DNA from: Mycolicibacterium flavescens
Lineage (GTDB): Bacteria > Actinomycetota > Actinomycetes > Mycobacteriales > Mycobacteriaceae
Assembly (NCBI RefSeq): GCF_001722335.1
Contig: NZ_MIHA01000022.1
Location: forward strand, 29,082-93,081
Direction: 5' to 3'
DNA: 64,000 bases
The position numbers and the translations under genes were made by a program. Below the pieces are notes generated by a model. It searched no databases. It saw only the letters and a program-made list of their open reading frames with translations, and was not told where the DNA came from. Shown here piece after piece: positions 8,279 through 16,657 of this stretch (position 1 is its first letter; the number at the start of each line of letters is the position of its first letter).

Positions 8279-8910
8279 CGTTCGCAGTGCTCGACATCTC
8301 CGCCGAACCGTACGCGGTGACTCCGGTGCTCACCGCGCGTCTCGGTATCTCCGCCGACGGCGAGGAACCCGTGCACGCGATCGCATTGCGCTGCCAGGTC
8401 CGCATCGAGCCGTTGCGGCGCGGTTACACCGACGACGAAGCGCTCGGACTGCTGGACCTGTTCGGGCCCCGCGAGCGCTGGGACGCCACACAGCACAATT
8501 TCCTCTGGCAGCACTGCAGTACGGTGGTGCCGGGCTTCTCCGGCACCACACAGGTCGACCTGGCACTCGAGTGCACCTACGACTTCGAGGTCACCGCCGC
8601 CAAATACTTCCATGCGCTGCGGGACGGTGCGATTCCCCTGCAATTCCTGTTCAGTGGAACGGTTTTCACCAGGGGCGTCAACAACTTCGCCGTGCAGCAG
8701 GTGCCGTGGGACCGCGAAGACCACTACAAACTTCCCGTCTCGACATGGCGTGAACTCATGCGGCTGCACTATCCCAACGCCGGATGGCTGAGGTTGAGCC
8801 ACGACACCCTGGCGGCTTTGTCCGCGTTCAAATCCGCGCGCGGACTGCTGGGCTACGACGATGCGATCGCCTCACTGCTGACCACCCACGTCGCACAGGA
8901 GGTTCGATGA
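8266..8910 (+). CDS. DUF6084 family hydrogenase-associated protein
   Basis: The 214-residue protein starts at a GTG at 8266 that overlaps the DUF5947 gene by 13 bases. The sequence starts MPELTFAVLDISAEPYAV and has no cysteine-rich motif, membrane helix or signal. It looks like a soluble beta-rich protein, with segments such as TYDFEVTAAKYFHAL and PLQFLFSGTVF. I recognise the DUF6084 family, found in the same hydrogenase clusters. Function is unknown; conservation of the neighbourhood argues for an accessory role in hydrogenase biogenesis. Confidence 0.72.
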   Translation: MPELTFAVLDISAEPYAVTPVLTARLGISADGEEPVHAIALRCQVRIEPLRRGYTDDEALGLLDLFGPRERWDATQHNFLWQHCSTVVPGFSGTTQVDLALECTYDFEVTAAKYFHALRDGAIPLQFLFSGTVFTRGVNNFAVQQVPWDREDHYKLPVSTWRELMRLHYPNAGWLRLSHDTLAALSAFKSARGLLGYDDAIASLLTTHVAQEVR

Positions 8911-10235
8911 CCGCAGACTGGGACCACGCGCGAGCCGTCGCGGATGCAGTGCTCTACGAGGGGTATCTGCTGTACCCGTATCGTGCGACGTCGAGCAAGA
9001 ACCAGTCCCGTTGGCAATTCGGGGTGTTGAGCCCGATCGGCGCTTCCGAAGCCGGCATCGGCGAAGAGTCCACGCTGTCGGCTCAGGTTCTGATCGCTTC
9101 CCGCGGCATCACGATGGTAACCGGTGTGGTCCGGTTTCTTCATCTGCAGCACCGCGGTGTCGAACGCGACCTCGGCGACGGCCGTTTCGAACCCGTCGAC
9201 GAACTCGTGTCGGATGCGGGCTGTTGGCTTTGCTGGGACGAGGCCGTCGAGTGCGAGGTCCCGATCGACCCGCTCCCGGTGATGAGCCTGCCTGCCACGC
9301 TGAACATCTCGGTCGCGCCGACGACCGAGGTGGAGCTCGTCCCCGGCGGCCGGCTGGTGCGGACTCGGCGACCGTTGCGCGGTCGGGTGGACATCTCCGC
9401 TGACGACGACGACGGACTTCTGCGGCTCACCATCGATGTGCGCAATACGGCCCCGCCCACCGGGGACAAAGACGAGGCGATCGCCCGTTCGATGATCGGG
9501 ACCCATCTGTTGCTCGAGGTCGCGGACGGCGAGTTCGTCTCATTGCTCGAACCGCCGGACCGGGCGGCCGATGCCGCGGCGCGTTGCCGCCAGCATCGGT
9601 GCTTTCCGGTGCTCGCGGGCCCGTCGCCGCACCGGGACCTCATGCTGGCCTCCCCGATCATCCTCTACGACCACCCGGAGATCGCCGAACAGAGCCAAGG
9701 CGCTCTCTACGATTCGACCGAGATCGACGAAATCCTGACCTTGCGGATCATGACGATGACCGACGGCGAGAAGGCGCAGGCTCGGGCCACCGACCCACGC
9801 GCCGCGGCGATCATCGACCGCTGCGACTCGTTGTCACCCGAGGCGATGCTCGACCTGCACGGTGTGCTCCGCGATCCGCACGCACCCGCCGGACTGATAC
9901 CCGAGATTCCCGACGGGGTCGGGTGGTGGGACCCCACGGCCGACGCGGCGGTACGGCCGCACTCCGATGCCGTTCTGGTCAACGAGACCCGAGTGGCCCG
10001 CGGCAGCCGCGTGCGATTGCATCCCTCGCGCCGCGCCGACGCCCAGGATGTGTTCTACGCGAACAAGATCGCACGCGTCACGTCGGTGCACGAAGACGTC
10101 GACGGCGAACAGCACATCGGCGTTGTGCTCGAGGAGGACCCGGCGGCCGACCTGCACGACTGGTACGGCCGCTACCTGTACTTCGCACCCGACGAAGTCG
10201 AACCCGTGGTGGAAGGGAGTTCACAATGGAAGTGA
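8907..10235 (+). CDS. Hydrogenase-operon protein of unknown function
   Basis: The 442-residue soluble protein starts at the ATG at 8907 (overlap ATGA with the gene before, good GGAGG upstream). I recognise no known domain. Visible features are an N-terminal segment LYEGYLLYPYRATSSKNQSRWQFG, split here by an aromatic and basic patch; a cysteine pair CWLC near residue 107; an acidic central part; and a C-terminal region that resembles a small beta-barrel (RGSRVRLHPSRR to VLEEDPAADLHDWYGRYLYF). It is encoded between two conserved hydrogenase DUF genes and is probably part of the same accessory set. No membrane segment is seen. Confidence 0.7.
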   Translation: MTADWDHARAVADAVLYEGYLLYPYRATSSKNQSRWQFGVLSPIGASEAGIGEESTLSAQVLIASRGITMVTGVVRFLHLQHRGVERDLGDGRFEPVDELVSDAGCWLCWDEAVECEVPIDPLPVMSLPATLNISVAPTTEVELVPGGRLVRTRRPLRGRVDISADDDDGLLRLTIDVRNTAPPTGDKDEAIARSMIGTHLLLEVADGEFVSLLEPPDRAADAAARCRQHRCFPVLAGPSPHRDLMLASPIILYDHPEIAEQSQGALYDSTEIDEILTLRIMTMTDGEKAQARATDPRAAAIIDRCDSLSPEAMLDLHGVLRDPHAPAGLIPEIPDGVGWWDPTADAAVRPHSDAVLVNETRVARGSRVRLHPSRRADAQDVFYANKIARVTSVHEDVDGEQHIGVVLEEDPAADLHDWYGRYLYFAPDEVEPVVEGSSQWK

Positions 10236-10345
10236 TCGGCTGGATCGCTGTCGCACTGGTGGCCGGGATCGCCCTGGCGGCAGCGCTGATCGGCATTCGT
10301 TCGGTACCGGATGCGCGCCGCTACGTGAAGATGCGGCGGATGTGA
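10226..10345 (+). CDS. DUF6893-type small membrane protein (39 aa)
   Basis: A very short gene starts at the ATG at 10226, overlapping the end of the preceding gene by 10 bases, with GGAAGGGAG just upstream. The 39-residue product is one hydrophobic helix (about residues 4-24, rich in Ala, Ile and Val) followed by a basic tail, DARRYVKMRRM. It matches the DUF6893 small protein type that I know from such clusters. Topology would place the basic tail in the cytoplasm. It may anchor the soluble hydrogenase or its partner to the membrane. That role is inference. Confidence 0.7.
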   Translation: MEVIGWIAVALVAGIALAAALIGIRSVPDARRYVKMRRM

Positions 10346-10361
10346 CCGCAATCGAGGTGTC

Positions 10362-10850
10362 CTGATCTCTCGAATCCTGGTCGCCGGGCTCGGCAACATC
10401 TTTCTCGGGGACGACGGCTTCGGTCCCGAGGTGATCCGACGCGTGCCCGCCGGACTCGATCGTCCACAGGTTCGGGTCCGGGATTACGGCATCGGAGGCA
10501 TGCATTTGGCGTACGACCTGCTGGACGGCTGGGATGCCCTCGTGCTCGTCGACGCGATCCCGAGCCGCGGTGTGCCCGGCACAGTCCATGTCTTCGAAGC
10601 CGATCTGCAGACTCGGCGCGACATCTCGGGTCTGGATGCGCACGCGATGGATCCGGCCGCGGTGTTCGCCGGCCTGGGCGCACTCGGCGGAAACCCGCCC
10701 TACACAGTGGTGGTCGGCTGCGAGGCCGGGTGCGTCGACGAGGGCATCGGCCTCTCCGATGCTGTCGCGCAGGCGGTGCCGGAAGCGGTGCGCACCATTG
10801 ACGCTGTGGTGGCCGGGCTGCTGGCCCGCTCCCCGGTGGCGGAGGGCTGA
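10362..10850 (+). CDS. [NiFe]-hydrogenase maturation protease, non-standard start codon
   Basis: This HycI/HyaD-type endopeptidase cuts the C-terminal extension of the large subunit after nickel insertion. The N-terminal family motif VAGLGNIFLGDDGFGPE is encoded from 10380, with the Ni-sensing Glu in GPE, Asp in VLVDA and His in LDAHAMDP all present. The frame opens only after a TGA at 10326, and no ATG, GTG or TTG occurs before the motif. The earliest plausible start is CTG at 10362 (162 residues), a few bases after GAGG. The first GTG at 10431 would delete the motif. It is probably translationally coupled to the small gene before it. Function is secure; the start is not. Confidence 0.88.
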   Translation: MISRILVAGLGNIFLGDDGFGPEVIRRVPAGLDRPQVRVRDYGIGGMHLAYDLLDGWDALVLVDAIPSRGVPGTVHVFEADLQTRRDISGLDAHAMDPAAVFAGLGALGGNPPYTVVVGCEAGCVDEGIGLSDAVAQAVPEAVRTIDAVVAGLLARSPVAEG

Positions 10851-10853
10851 CCG

Positions 10854-11117
10854 ATGTGTCTCGGGATTCCCGGACAGGTCGTCTCGATGCTGGACGGCTA
10901 CGGCGGCCAGCTTGCCCTCGTCGACGTCGCCGGAGAGCACCGCAAGGTCAACGTCGGCATGCTGCCCGAGGAGACGTTCTCGGCCGGCGACTGGGTGATC
11001 ATCCACATGGGATTCGTCATGGAGAAGACCGACAAGGCCGGGGCCGACGCCGCGCTGGCGGGCCTTCAGCTGTTACGCAGAGGCGAACCCGCCCCGGGGC
11101 TGGCGGAGTCACCATGA
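10854..11117 (+). CDS. hypC: HypC/HybG chaperone, first copy
   Basis: HypC carries the Fe(CN)2CO unit with HypD and escorts the immature large subunit. It has 87 residues starting MCLGIPGQVV; the catalytic Cys2 is present. The beta-barrel continues with HRKVNVGMLPEE and GDWVIIHMGFVM. The C-terminal tail KTDKAGADAALAGLQLLRRG is typical of the family. It lies 3 bases after the protease stop and overlaps hypF by ATGA. A second HypC is encoded at 16658 in the same operon, and a HypC-like domain occurs at 14130. Confidence 0.95.
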   Translation: MCLGIPGQVVSMLDGYGGQLALVDVAGEHRKVNVGMLPEETFSAGDWVIIHMGFVMEKTDKAGADAALAGLQLLRRGEPAPGLAESP

Positions 11118-13408
11118 CCATGACCACCCGGCGCTGCCTGCGCGTCCACGTACACGGGGTGGTACAGGGCGTCGGTTTCCGGCCATTCGTCTACACGACG
11201 GCCGCCGCGCTGGGGTTGAGCGGCAGTGTGCGCAACGACAGCGCTGGGGCGGTCATCGAGATCGAAGGTGACACCGCAGACGTCGGCACCTTCTTGAACC
11301 GGCTACGTGACCGTCCGCCGCCGCTTGCGGTGATCGAATCGATCGACATCGAGCGGCTTTCACCGGCAGGCGGGACAGGATTCGTCATCGTCGGCACGTC
11401 GCGCGCAGACGGCGGGCGCACATTGGTGTCTCCTGATGTCGCGATGTGCACCGACTGCGCCGCGGAGCAGCGCGACCCCGCCAACCGGCGATACCGGCAC
11501 GCCTTCGTCAACTGCACCAACTGCGGCCCCCGCTTCACGATCGTCGCCAGCCTGCCCTATGACCGACACACCACGACCATGGCGCCGTTCCCGATGTGCG
11601 CGGCCTGCGCCCGCGAGTACCGCGATCCCGCCGACCGCAGGTTTCACGCCCAACCGGTCTGCTGCCCCGACTGCGGACCCACGCTGACGTACCGCGACGG
11701 CAACGGTATGACGACTACGGGCGAGGCCGCGCTCCGAGACGCACGGCGCCTGTTACGCGAGGGCGGGATCCTCGCCGTCAAGGGCATCGGTGGCTACCAC
11801 CTGGCCTGTGACGCGGCCGACGGGCGCGCCGTCACCGAACTGCGGCGGCGAAAGCGCCGCGGCGACAAGCCGTTCGCGGTGATGGCGACCGATCTTCACA
11901 CGGCCCGAGGGTTGGCCGAGATCGACGCGGCGTCGACGCAACTGCTCACCGGCCCCCAACGTCCCATCGTGCTGGCGCCCCGGCGGGACAACGCCCCGGT
12001 CGCCGAATCGGTGGCTCCGCACAACCCGGACCTCGGCATCCTGCTCGCCTACACACCGCTGCACAAGCTGCTGTTCGGCCTGCCGGGCGACGAACCGGGC
12101 CCCACCGCGTTGGTGATGACGTCGGGCAACCTTGCCGGTGAGCCGATCTGCATCAGCGAGGAATTTGCCGTCGAGCGGCTCGCGCACCTTGTCGACGGCT
12201 GGCTCATGCATGACCGGGAGATCCTGGTGCCCTGCGACGACTCTGTCATGCGGGTGGTTTGTGGTGCGGAGTTACCGATCCGGCGCTCACGGGGTTACGC
12301 GCCGCTGCCGGTGGCGTTGCCGGTGCCGGTGCCGCCGTCGCTGGCGGTCGGTGCCGACCTGAAGAACACCATGGCGGTGGCGGATGGCCGGTACGCGTGG
12401 TTGAGCCAGCACATCGGTGACATGGACGACCTGGCGACGCTCTCGGCGTTCGATTCCGCGCAGCGGCACCTCACGGCGTTGACGACGGTCGCGCCGGAGG
12501 TACTCGTCGCCGACGCGCATCCGCTGTATCGCTCCACCATGTGGGCACAACGCAACGCGGCCGGGCGCCCGGTCAGGATGGTCCAGCATCATCACGCTCA
12601 CGTGGCGGCCGTGATGGCCGAACACGGACTCGACGGCTCCACCCAGGTTCTCGGGTTCGCGTTCGACGGAACGGGCTACGGATCCGACGGCGCTGTCTGG
12701 GGCGGAGAAGTGCTGCTGGCCAATTACAAAGGCTTCCAACGGCTCGCTCACCTGAAATATGTACCGCTACCCGGCGGGGACATCAGCGTGCGGCGCCCGT
12801 ATCGCATGGCGTTGGCACATCTGCGGTCGGCCGGCATCGCGTGGGGCCGCAATCTGCCGTCGGTTTCGGCGTGCCCGCCCGATGAACGCTCAGCGCTGGC
12901 TCGCCAACTCGAGACCGGTCTCGGTTGTGCCCCGACTTCCAGCATGGGCCGATTGTTCGACGCGGTGGCCTCGCTCATCGGGGTGCGCCAGATCGCGACC
13001 TACGAAGCCCAGGCAGCCATCGAGCTGGAGGGCATCTCCCGCGACATCGACTGCGGTTCAGGATCCTACGAGTTCGGCCTCGCCGCCCGCGAGGCAGCGG
13101 TGCTGATGGATCCGGCTCCTACGCTGCGGGCCGTGGTCCGCGACCTCCGAGCCGGTGTGCCCCCGCCCGTGATCGGAGCACGGTTCCATCGCGCGGTCGC
13201 CGATCTGGTCGTTAACCTCGCCTGCGCGCACGCCGACCCTTCTCGACCCGTGGCGCTGTCGGGTGGGGTGTTTCAGAACGCTCTGCTCCTCCAACTGACG
13301 CGCAACGGCCTACACGCCCGGGGCCTTCAGGTGCTCACACACCGCACGGTGCCGGCCAACGACGGCGGTATCGCGCTGGGCCAGCTGATGGTGGGGAATG
13401 CCGGATGA
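11114..13408 (+). CDS. hypF: HypF carbamoyltransferase
   Basis: HypF makes the thiocarbamate on HypE from carbamoyl phosphate and ATP, the source of the cyanide ligands. It has 764 residues from the ATG at 11114, overlapping hypC. Domains in order: acylphosphatase (about 8-93, HGVVQGVGFRPFVY), two zinc fingers (C112/C115 with C134/C137, and C162/C165 with C184/C187), a YrdC-like domain (about 200-385, with KGIGGYHLACDA), and a Kae1-like transferase domain with the metal motif HHHAHVAAVMAEHG. Length and domain order are normal for the family. The last codons overlap the DUF6390 gene. Confidence 0.96.
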   Translation: MTMTTRRCLRVHVHGVVQGVGFRPFVYTTAAALGLSGSVRNDSAGAVIEIEGDTADVGTFLNRLRDRPPPLAVIESIDIERLSPAGGTGFVIVGTSRADGGRTLVSPDVAMCTDCAAEQRDPANRRYRHAFVNCTNCGPRFTIVASLPYDRHTTTMAPFPMCAACAREYRDPADRRFHAQPVCCPDCGPTLTYRDGNGMTTTGEAALRDARRLLREGGILAVKGIGGYHLACDAADGRAVTELRRRKRRGDKPFAVMATDLHTARGLAEIDAASTQLLTGPQRPIVLAPRRDNAPVAESVAPHNPDLGILLAYTPLHKLLFGLPGDEPGPTALVMTSGNLAGEPICISEEFAVERLAHLVDGWLMHDREILVPCDDSVMRVVCGAELPIRRSRGYAPLPVALPVPVPPSLAVGADLKNTMAVADGRYAWLSQHIGDMDDLATLSAFDSAQRHLTALTTVAPEVLVADAHPLYRSTMWAQRNAAGRPVRMVQHHHAHVAAVMAEHGLDGSTQVLGFAFDGTGYGSDGAVWGGEVLLANYKGFQRLAHLKYVPLPGGDISVRRPYRMALAHLRSAGIAWGRNLPSVSACPPDERSALARQLETGLGCAPTSSMGRLFDAVASLIGVRQIATYEAQAAIELEGISRDIDCGSGSYEFGLAAREAAVLMDPAPTLRAVVRDLRAGVPPPVIGARFHRAVADLVVNLACAHADPSRPVALSGGVFQNALLLQLTRNGLHARGLQVLTHRTVPANDGGIALGQLMVGNAG

Positions 13409-14133
13409 GTCACAACAGGGCGCCTGAGGGCCATTCGTTGTTCGGCCGGTACGCCTACCCACCGAACGAACTGGGCTATTGCGGGCCGACGACTGATGGG
13501 AGCGTTTCCGGGCTGGCCGCGCGGGCAGAGGATTTCGACGGCACTTGGCCGTACCTGTCTGCCATCGCCGAGGCCGTCGGCGCCACCGACGTGCTCGACG
13601 AGGAGGTCGTCCGCAATTATTGGGTCGGTGGCCGGGGGTTGGGCAAGGTCGACCCCGCGCAACTTCTCACCCGACTGCGCGCGGCGTTCACCGGCCAGGT
13701 CACCGGACTGCTCGACACCGTGCCCGCTACCGCGAAGGTGCTCGCCCACCACAGCTTTCACGTCTTGGTCGTCTATCCGTGGACGAGGTTCCTGAGTCGT
13801 GACGCGACGACTGCGGTCGGTGTGATGCAGGACTGCCGCATCCGGTGGGGAACGGTCCTGAACGTCGCCGGTGATCAGACGGAGATCGCGTCGCGTCCCC
13901 TGCAATACACGAGCGGCCGACTGCGACTCGGCGATCCGCGCTGTGAGCGAGTCGGATGGAGGAAGGGCGAGCTGACGCTGGCCCCCGCGCCGAAACCGGG
14001 CGCAGTCGTCTCCGCGCATTGGGACTGGGTCTGCGCGACGCTGAGCGACGAGGAAGGCGCGGAACTCGAGGCGGCTACTCAGGCAACTCTTGATCTCGTC
14101 AATTCGGTTATCGGACAGGAACAGTCGAAATGA
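13405..14133 (+). CDS. DUF6390 family hydrogenase-associated protein
   Basis: The 242-residue soluble protein overlaps hypF (ATGA) at its start and the SIS/HypC-like gene at its end. It begins MSHNRAPEGHSLFGRYAYPPNELGYCG and has conserved-looking aromatic and His segments such as YWVGGRGLGKV, VLAHHSFHVLVVYPW and SAHWDWVCATLS. I recognise the DUF6390 family from actinobacterial hydrogenase loci. No catalytic motif is clear. Its position among hypF, hypE and hypD suggests a step in active-site assembly rather than in electron transfer. Confidence 0.72.
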   Translation: MSHNRAPEGHSLFGRYAYPPNELGYCGPTTDGSVSGLAARAEDFDGTWPYLSAIAEAVGATDVLDEEVVRNYWVGGRGLGKVDPAQLLTRLRAAFTGQVTGLLDTVPATAKVLAHHSFHVLVVYPWTRFLSRDATTAVGVMQDCRIRWGTVLNVAGDQTEIASRPLQYTSGRLRLGDPRCERVGWRKGELTLAPAPKPGAVVSAHWDWVCATLSDEEGAELEAATQATLDLVNSVIGQEQSK

Positions 14134-14858
14134 CCACCGTTGATCGCCCCTACGTCGACGAAGAGCTGTCCGCAGATCTCGCCGCCGCCGCACTGAATCT
14201 GGCCTGCAGGTTCCACAAGGGCGCCACGCTGTGGGTGATCTCCCCGCAATGGGAACCACACGCTCACCACATCGCCGTGGAGTTCGTGCATCCGGTCATA
14301 ATGGGCAAACGGGCCCTGCCGTCGGTTGCCCTCGTCGAACCGGACCCGGTGGCCCAAGCGAGGGTGGCCAGCCGCCCTGGTGATCTGTTGATCGCCGTGG
14401 CATCGGCGGACGAGCCGTCGGTCGTCGACGCCATGCGCCGGGCGCAGGCGTGGGGCGTCCTGACGTTGTGGATCGGTTCGGGCCCGCGCCCGCCGGCGGG
14501 TGCGGCCAACCACATCCTGTGGATCGACACCGACGATCCGATGGTGCCGGCCACCGGCGCATTCGTGCTGATGTATCACCTGCTGTGGGAGCTGACCCAC
14601 GTTTGCTTCGAGCATCCTGGTTTGCTGAAACCGGCGGAGTGCGCCGACGAGCCCTGTGTGACGTGCAGTGACGAGGGTCGGCTCGGTGAGGTGCTGGCCG
14701 AACCCGCCGACGCCACGAGTTCGGCGCTGGTACGCACCGCCGACGGCGAAGAGTGGGTCGACGTCACGCTGATCGGAGCCGTCGCGCCCAACGACCTCGT
14801 CCTGTTACACACCGGAGCCGCCATCACCCGCATCGACCCCGAGGAGGTGCGTCGATGA
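14130..14858 (+). CDS. SIS-like domain fused to a HypC-like domain
   Basis: In this 242-residue protein, residues about 10-160 look like a sugar isomerase (SIS) fold: DLLIAVASADEPSVVDAMRRA corresponds to the SIS strand-loop-helix (split here), followed by GVLTLWIGSG. The C-terminal part (about 176-236) resembles HypC: CVTCSDEGRLGEVLAEP, then WVDVTLIGAVAPNDLVLL and HTGAAITRID, the hallmark end of a HypC barrel. The usual N-terminal Met-Cys of HypC is replaced by an internal CVTC (C176, C179). It overlaps both neighbours by ATGA. Function is unknown. It could hand Fe(CN)2CO or a small metabolite between the Hyp factors. Confidence 0.7.
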   Translation: MTTVDRPYVDEELSADLAAAALNLACRFHKGATLWVISPQWEPHAHHIAVEFVHPVIMGKRALPSVALVEPDPVAQARVASRPGDLLIAVASADEPSVVDAMRRAQAWGVLTLWIGSGPRPPAGAANHILWIDTDDPMVPATGAFVLMYHLLWELTHVCFEHPGLLKPAECADEPCVTCSDEGRLGEVLAEPADATSSALVRTADGEEWVDVTLIGAVAPNDLVLLHTGAAITRIDPEEVRR

Positions 14859-15553
14859 CCGACTCCGACGCCACCGGCTTCCTGTATCCGTTCATCGAGT
14901 CCGAGGAGACCGACGCGGCAAGTCTGCTCACCGATCTCGCGGCCTCGGCCCGCGGTAAGGCCGCGGAAAGCTCACGGCTGCAAAGAGAATCGCTCGAAGA
15001 GTACGGTGCCTCCCTGACCGTTGCCGGAACGCAGATGGCCGAGCGGTTCCACCGGGGGGGCCGGCTCTACACGTTCGGCAACGGTGGCAGCTCCACCGAC
15101 GCCGCGACGTTGGCGTCGCTGTTCAGCAGACCGGCACGGGGCCGACCGATCGCCGCCTGGTCGCTGGCCGCCGACAACGCCGTGGTGACCGCACTGGGCA
15201 ACGATGTCGGGTTCGAACTGATCTTCAAGCGTCAGATCATCGCCCACGCCCGTGACCGCGATGTTGCGATCGCGCTATCCACATCCGGCAACTCCGACGA
15301 CCTGATGACCGCGATCACCGAGGCCAGAGAACGCGGGCTGCTGACCATCGGCTTCTCCGGCCACGACGGCGGTCGTATGGCAGCCGCCGATGACCTCGAC
15401 TTCTGCTTCACCGTCCGCTCTCAGTGCATCCACCGCATCCAGGAGAGCCACGCGATGCTCGGCTACCGACTCTGGTCGGTGGTGCAGGTCCACATGCAGT
15501 CACTCAGGCGGACGATCACCGCCCGCGCACTGGACGGAGCACACGCGATATGA
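14855..15553 (+). CDS. SIS-domain protein (GmhA/phosphoheptose isomerase-like) in hydrogenase operon
   Basis: The 232-residue protein starts at the ATG at 14855, overlapping the SIS/HypC-like gene. It has a clear SIS fold: the loop RLYTFGNGGSSTDAATLAS (about 69-87), the phosphate-binding segment ALSTSGNSDDLMTAI (about 140-154) and a Glu/His pair in IHRIQESHAMLGYRLW. The closest known relatives are phosphoheptose isomerases (GmhA) and DiaA-like proteins. No heptose pathway gene is nearby, so its substrate is likely to be different. It sits between the SIS/HypC-like gene and hypE, and co-occurrence suggests a specific part in hydrogenase maturation. Confidence 0.8.
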   Translation: MTDSDATGFLYPFIESEETDAASLLTDLAASARGKAAESSRLQRESLEEYGASLTVAGTQMAERFHRGGRLYTFGNGGSSTDAATLASLFSRPARGRPIAAWSLAADNAVVTALGNDVGFELIFKRQIIAHARDRDVAIALSTSGNSDDLMTAITEARERGLLTIGFSGHDGGRMAAADDLDFCFTVRSQCIHRIQESHAMLGYRLWSVVQVHMQSLRRTITARALDGAHAI

Positions 15554-16644
15554 CACAAGCAACAAGCGCGGCCGACCGCGAGGATCGCGTGCTCGAACGC
15601 ATCGACAAGTTCCGCCGGCGTCGGCCGCGTCTGCTCGACGACGTGGTGACGCTCGCGCACGGGGCCGGGGGCAAGTCATCGGCCGCCCTCGTGGACGCGG
15701 TCTTCCTCGAAGCCTTCCGCAACGACGAACTCGAACAACTCGGTGATGCTGCGGCGCTTCGCATCCCGTCGGGGGAACGGTTGGCGTTCTCCACGGATTC
15801 GTATGTGGTTTCGCCGCGGCGCTTTCCAGGTGGGTCCATCGGCCACGTCGCCGTGCACGGCACCATCAATGACCTGGCTGTCTCGGGTGCTCGGCCACAG
15901 TGGCTGTCAGCGGCGTTCGTGATCGAGGAGGGATTCCCGATCGCCGAACTGCGTGAGATCGTCGCCGACATGAGCGAAGCGGCGCTCAAGGCGGGAGTGC
16001 AGATCGTCACCGGTGACACAAAGGTCGTCGGTAAGGGGGCAGCCGATGGGGTGTACATCTGCACCGCGGGGCTAGGGCAGGTACCCGAGGCCAGGCAACT
16101 CTCGCGTGACCTCGTCAGAGCCGGTGACAAGGTGCTGCTGTCCGGCACCATCGGCGAGCACGGGATGGCGGTCATGCTGGCCCGCGGCGATTTGGCCATT
16201 GACGCCGACATCGCCTCCGACACCGCGCCGGTGCACGAACTCGTCGAAATCCTGTTGGCCGCAGCACCGTCGACACGCTGGATGCGCGATGCGACACGCG
16301 GCGGTGTCGGCACGGTGGCCAACGAACTGGTCAAGGACGCCCCATTCGCGCTTATCCTCGACGAGGACAGACTCCCGGTCCAACCCCAGGTGCTGGGCGC
16401 GTGCGACATGCTCGGCATCGACCCGCTGTACGTGGCGAACGAGGGCAAGTTCATCGCCGTCGTGCCCGCCGACGAGTCGGGCGCTGCGGTCGCCGCGTTA
16501 CGCGCGCATCCGCAGGGTATGCAAGCCGCCGTCGTCGGTGAGATCGTTCCGAACCCGCACGGAATCGTCGCGCTCCGAACCTCTTTCGGTGGCAGCCGGA
16601 TTGTCGACATGCTCGTCGGTGACCCGCTGCCGCGGATCTGTTGA
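15550..16644 (+). CDS. hypE: HypE, cyanide-forming hydrogenase maturation protein
   Basis: HypE dehydrates the thiocarbamate on its C-terminal Cys to thiocyanate, giving CN- to the HypC-HypD complex. It has 364 residues from the ATG at 15550, which overlaps the SIS gene. The product ends PRIC, so the essential C-terminal cysteine is present (C364). The AIR synthase-like core shows HGAGGKSSAALVD, the metal/ATP segment STDSYVVSPRRFPGG, and GDTKVVGKG. The N-terminus (about 35 residues before AHGAGG) is slightly longer than in many HypE proteins. A GAAAGG site leads into the second hypC 13 bases downstream. Confidence 0.96.
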   Translation: MTQATSAADREDRVLERIDKFRRRRPRLLDDVVTLAHGAGGKSSAALVDAVFLEAFRNDELEQLGDAAALRIPSGERLAFSTDSYVVSPRRFPGGSIGHVAVHGTINDLAVSGARPQWLSAAFVIEEGFPIAELREIVADMSEAALKAGVQIVTGDTKVVGKGAADGVYICTAGLGQVPEARQLSRDLVRAGDKVLLSGTIGEHGMAVMLARGDLAIDADIASDTAPVHELVEILLAAAPSTRWMRDATRGGVGTVANELVKDAPFALILDEDRLPVQPQVLGACDMLGIDPLYVANEGKFIAVVPADESGAAVAALRAHPQGMQAAVVGEIVPNPHGIVALRTSFGGSRIVDMLVGDPLPRIC

Positions 16645-16657
16645 AAGGAATCTGAGG

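Noticed and set aside
10431..10850. GTG 10431 as the start of the hydrogenase protease
   Set aside because: It would remove the conserved GLGNxFxGDDGFGPE motif that is encoded in frame just upstream.
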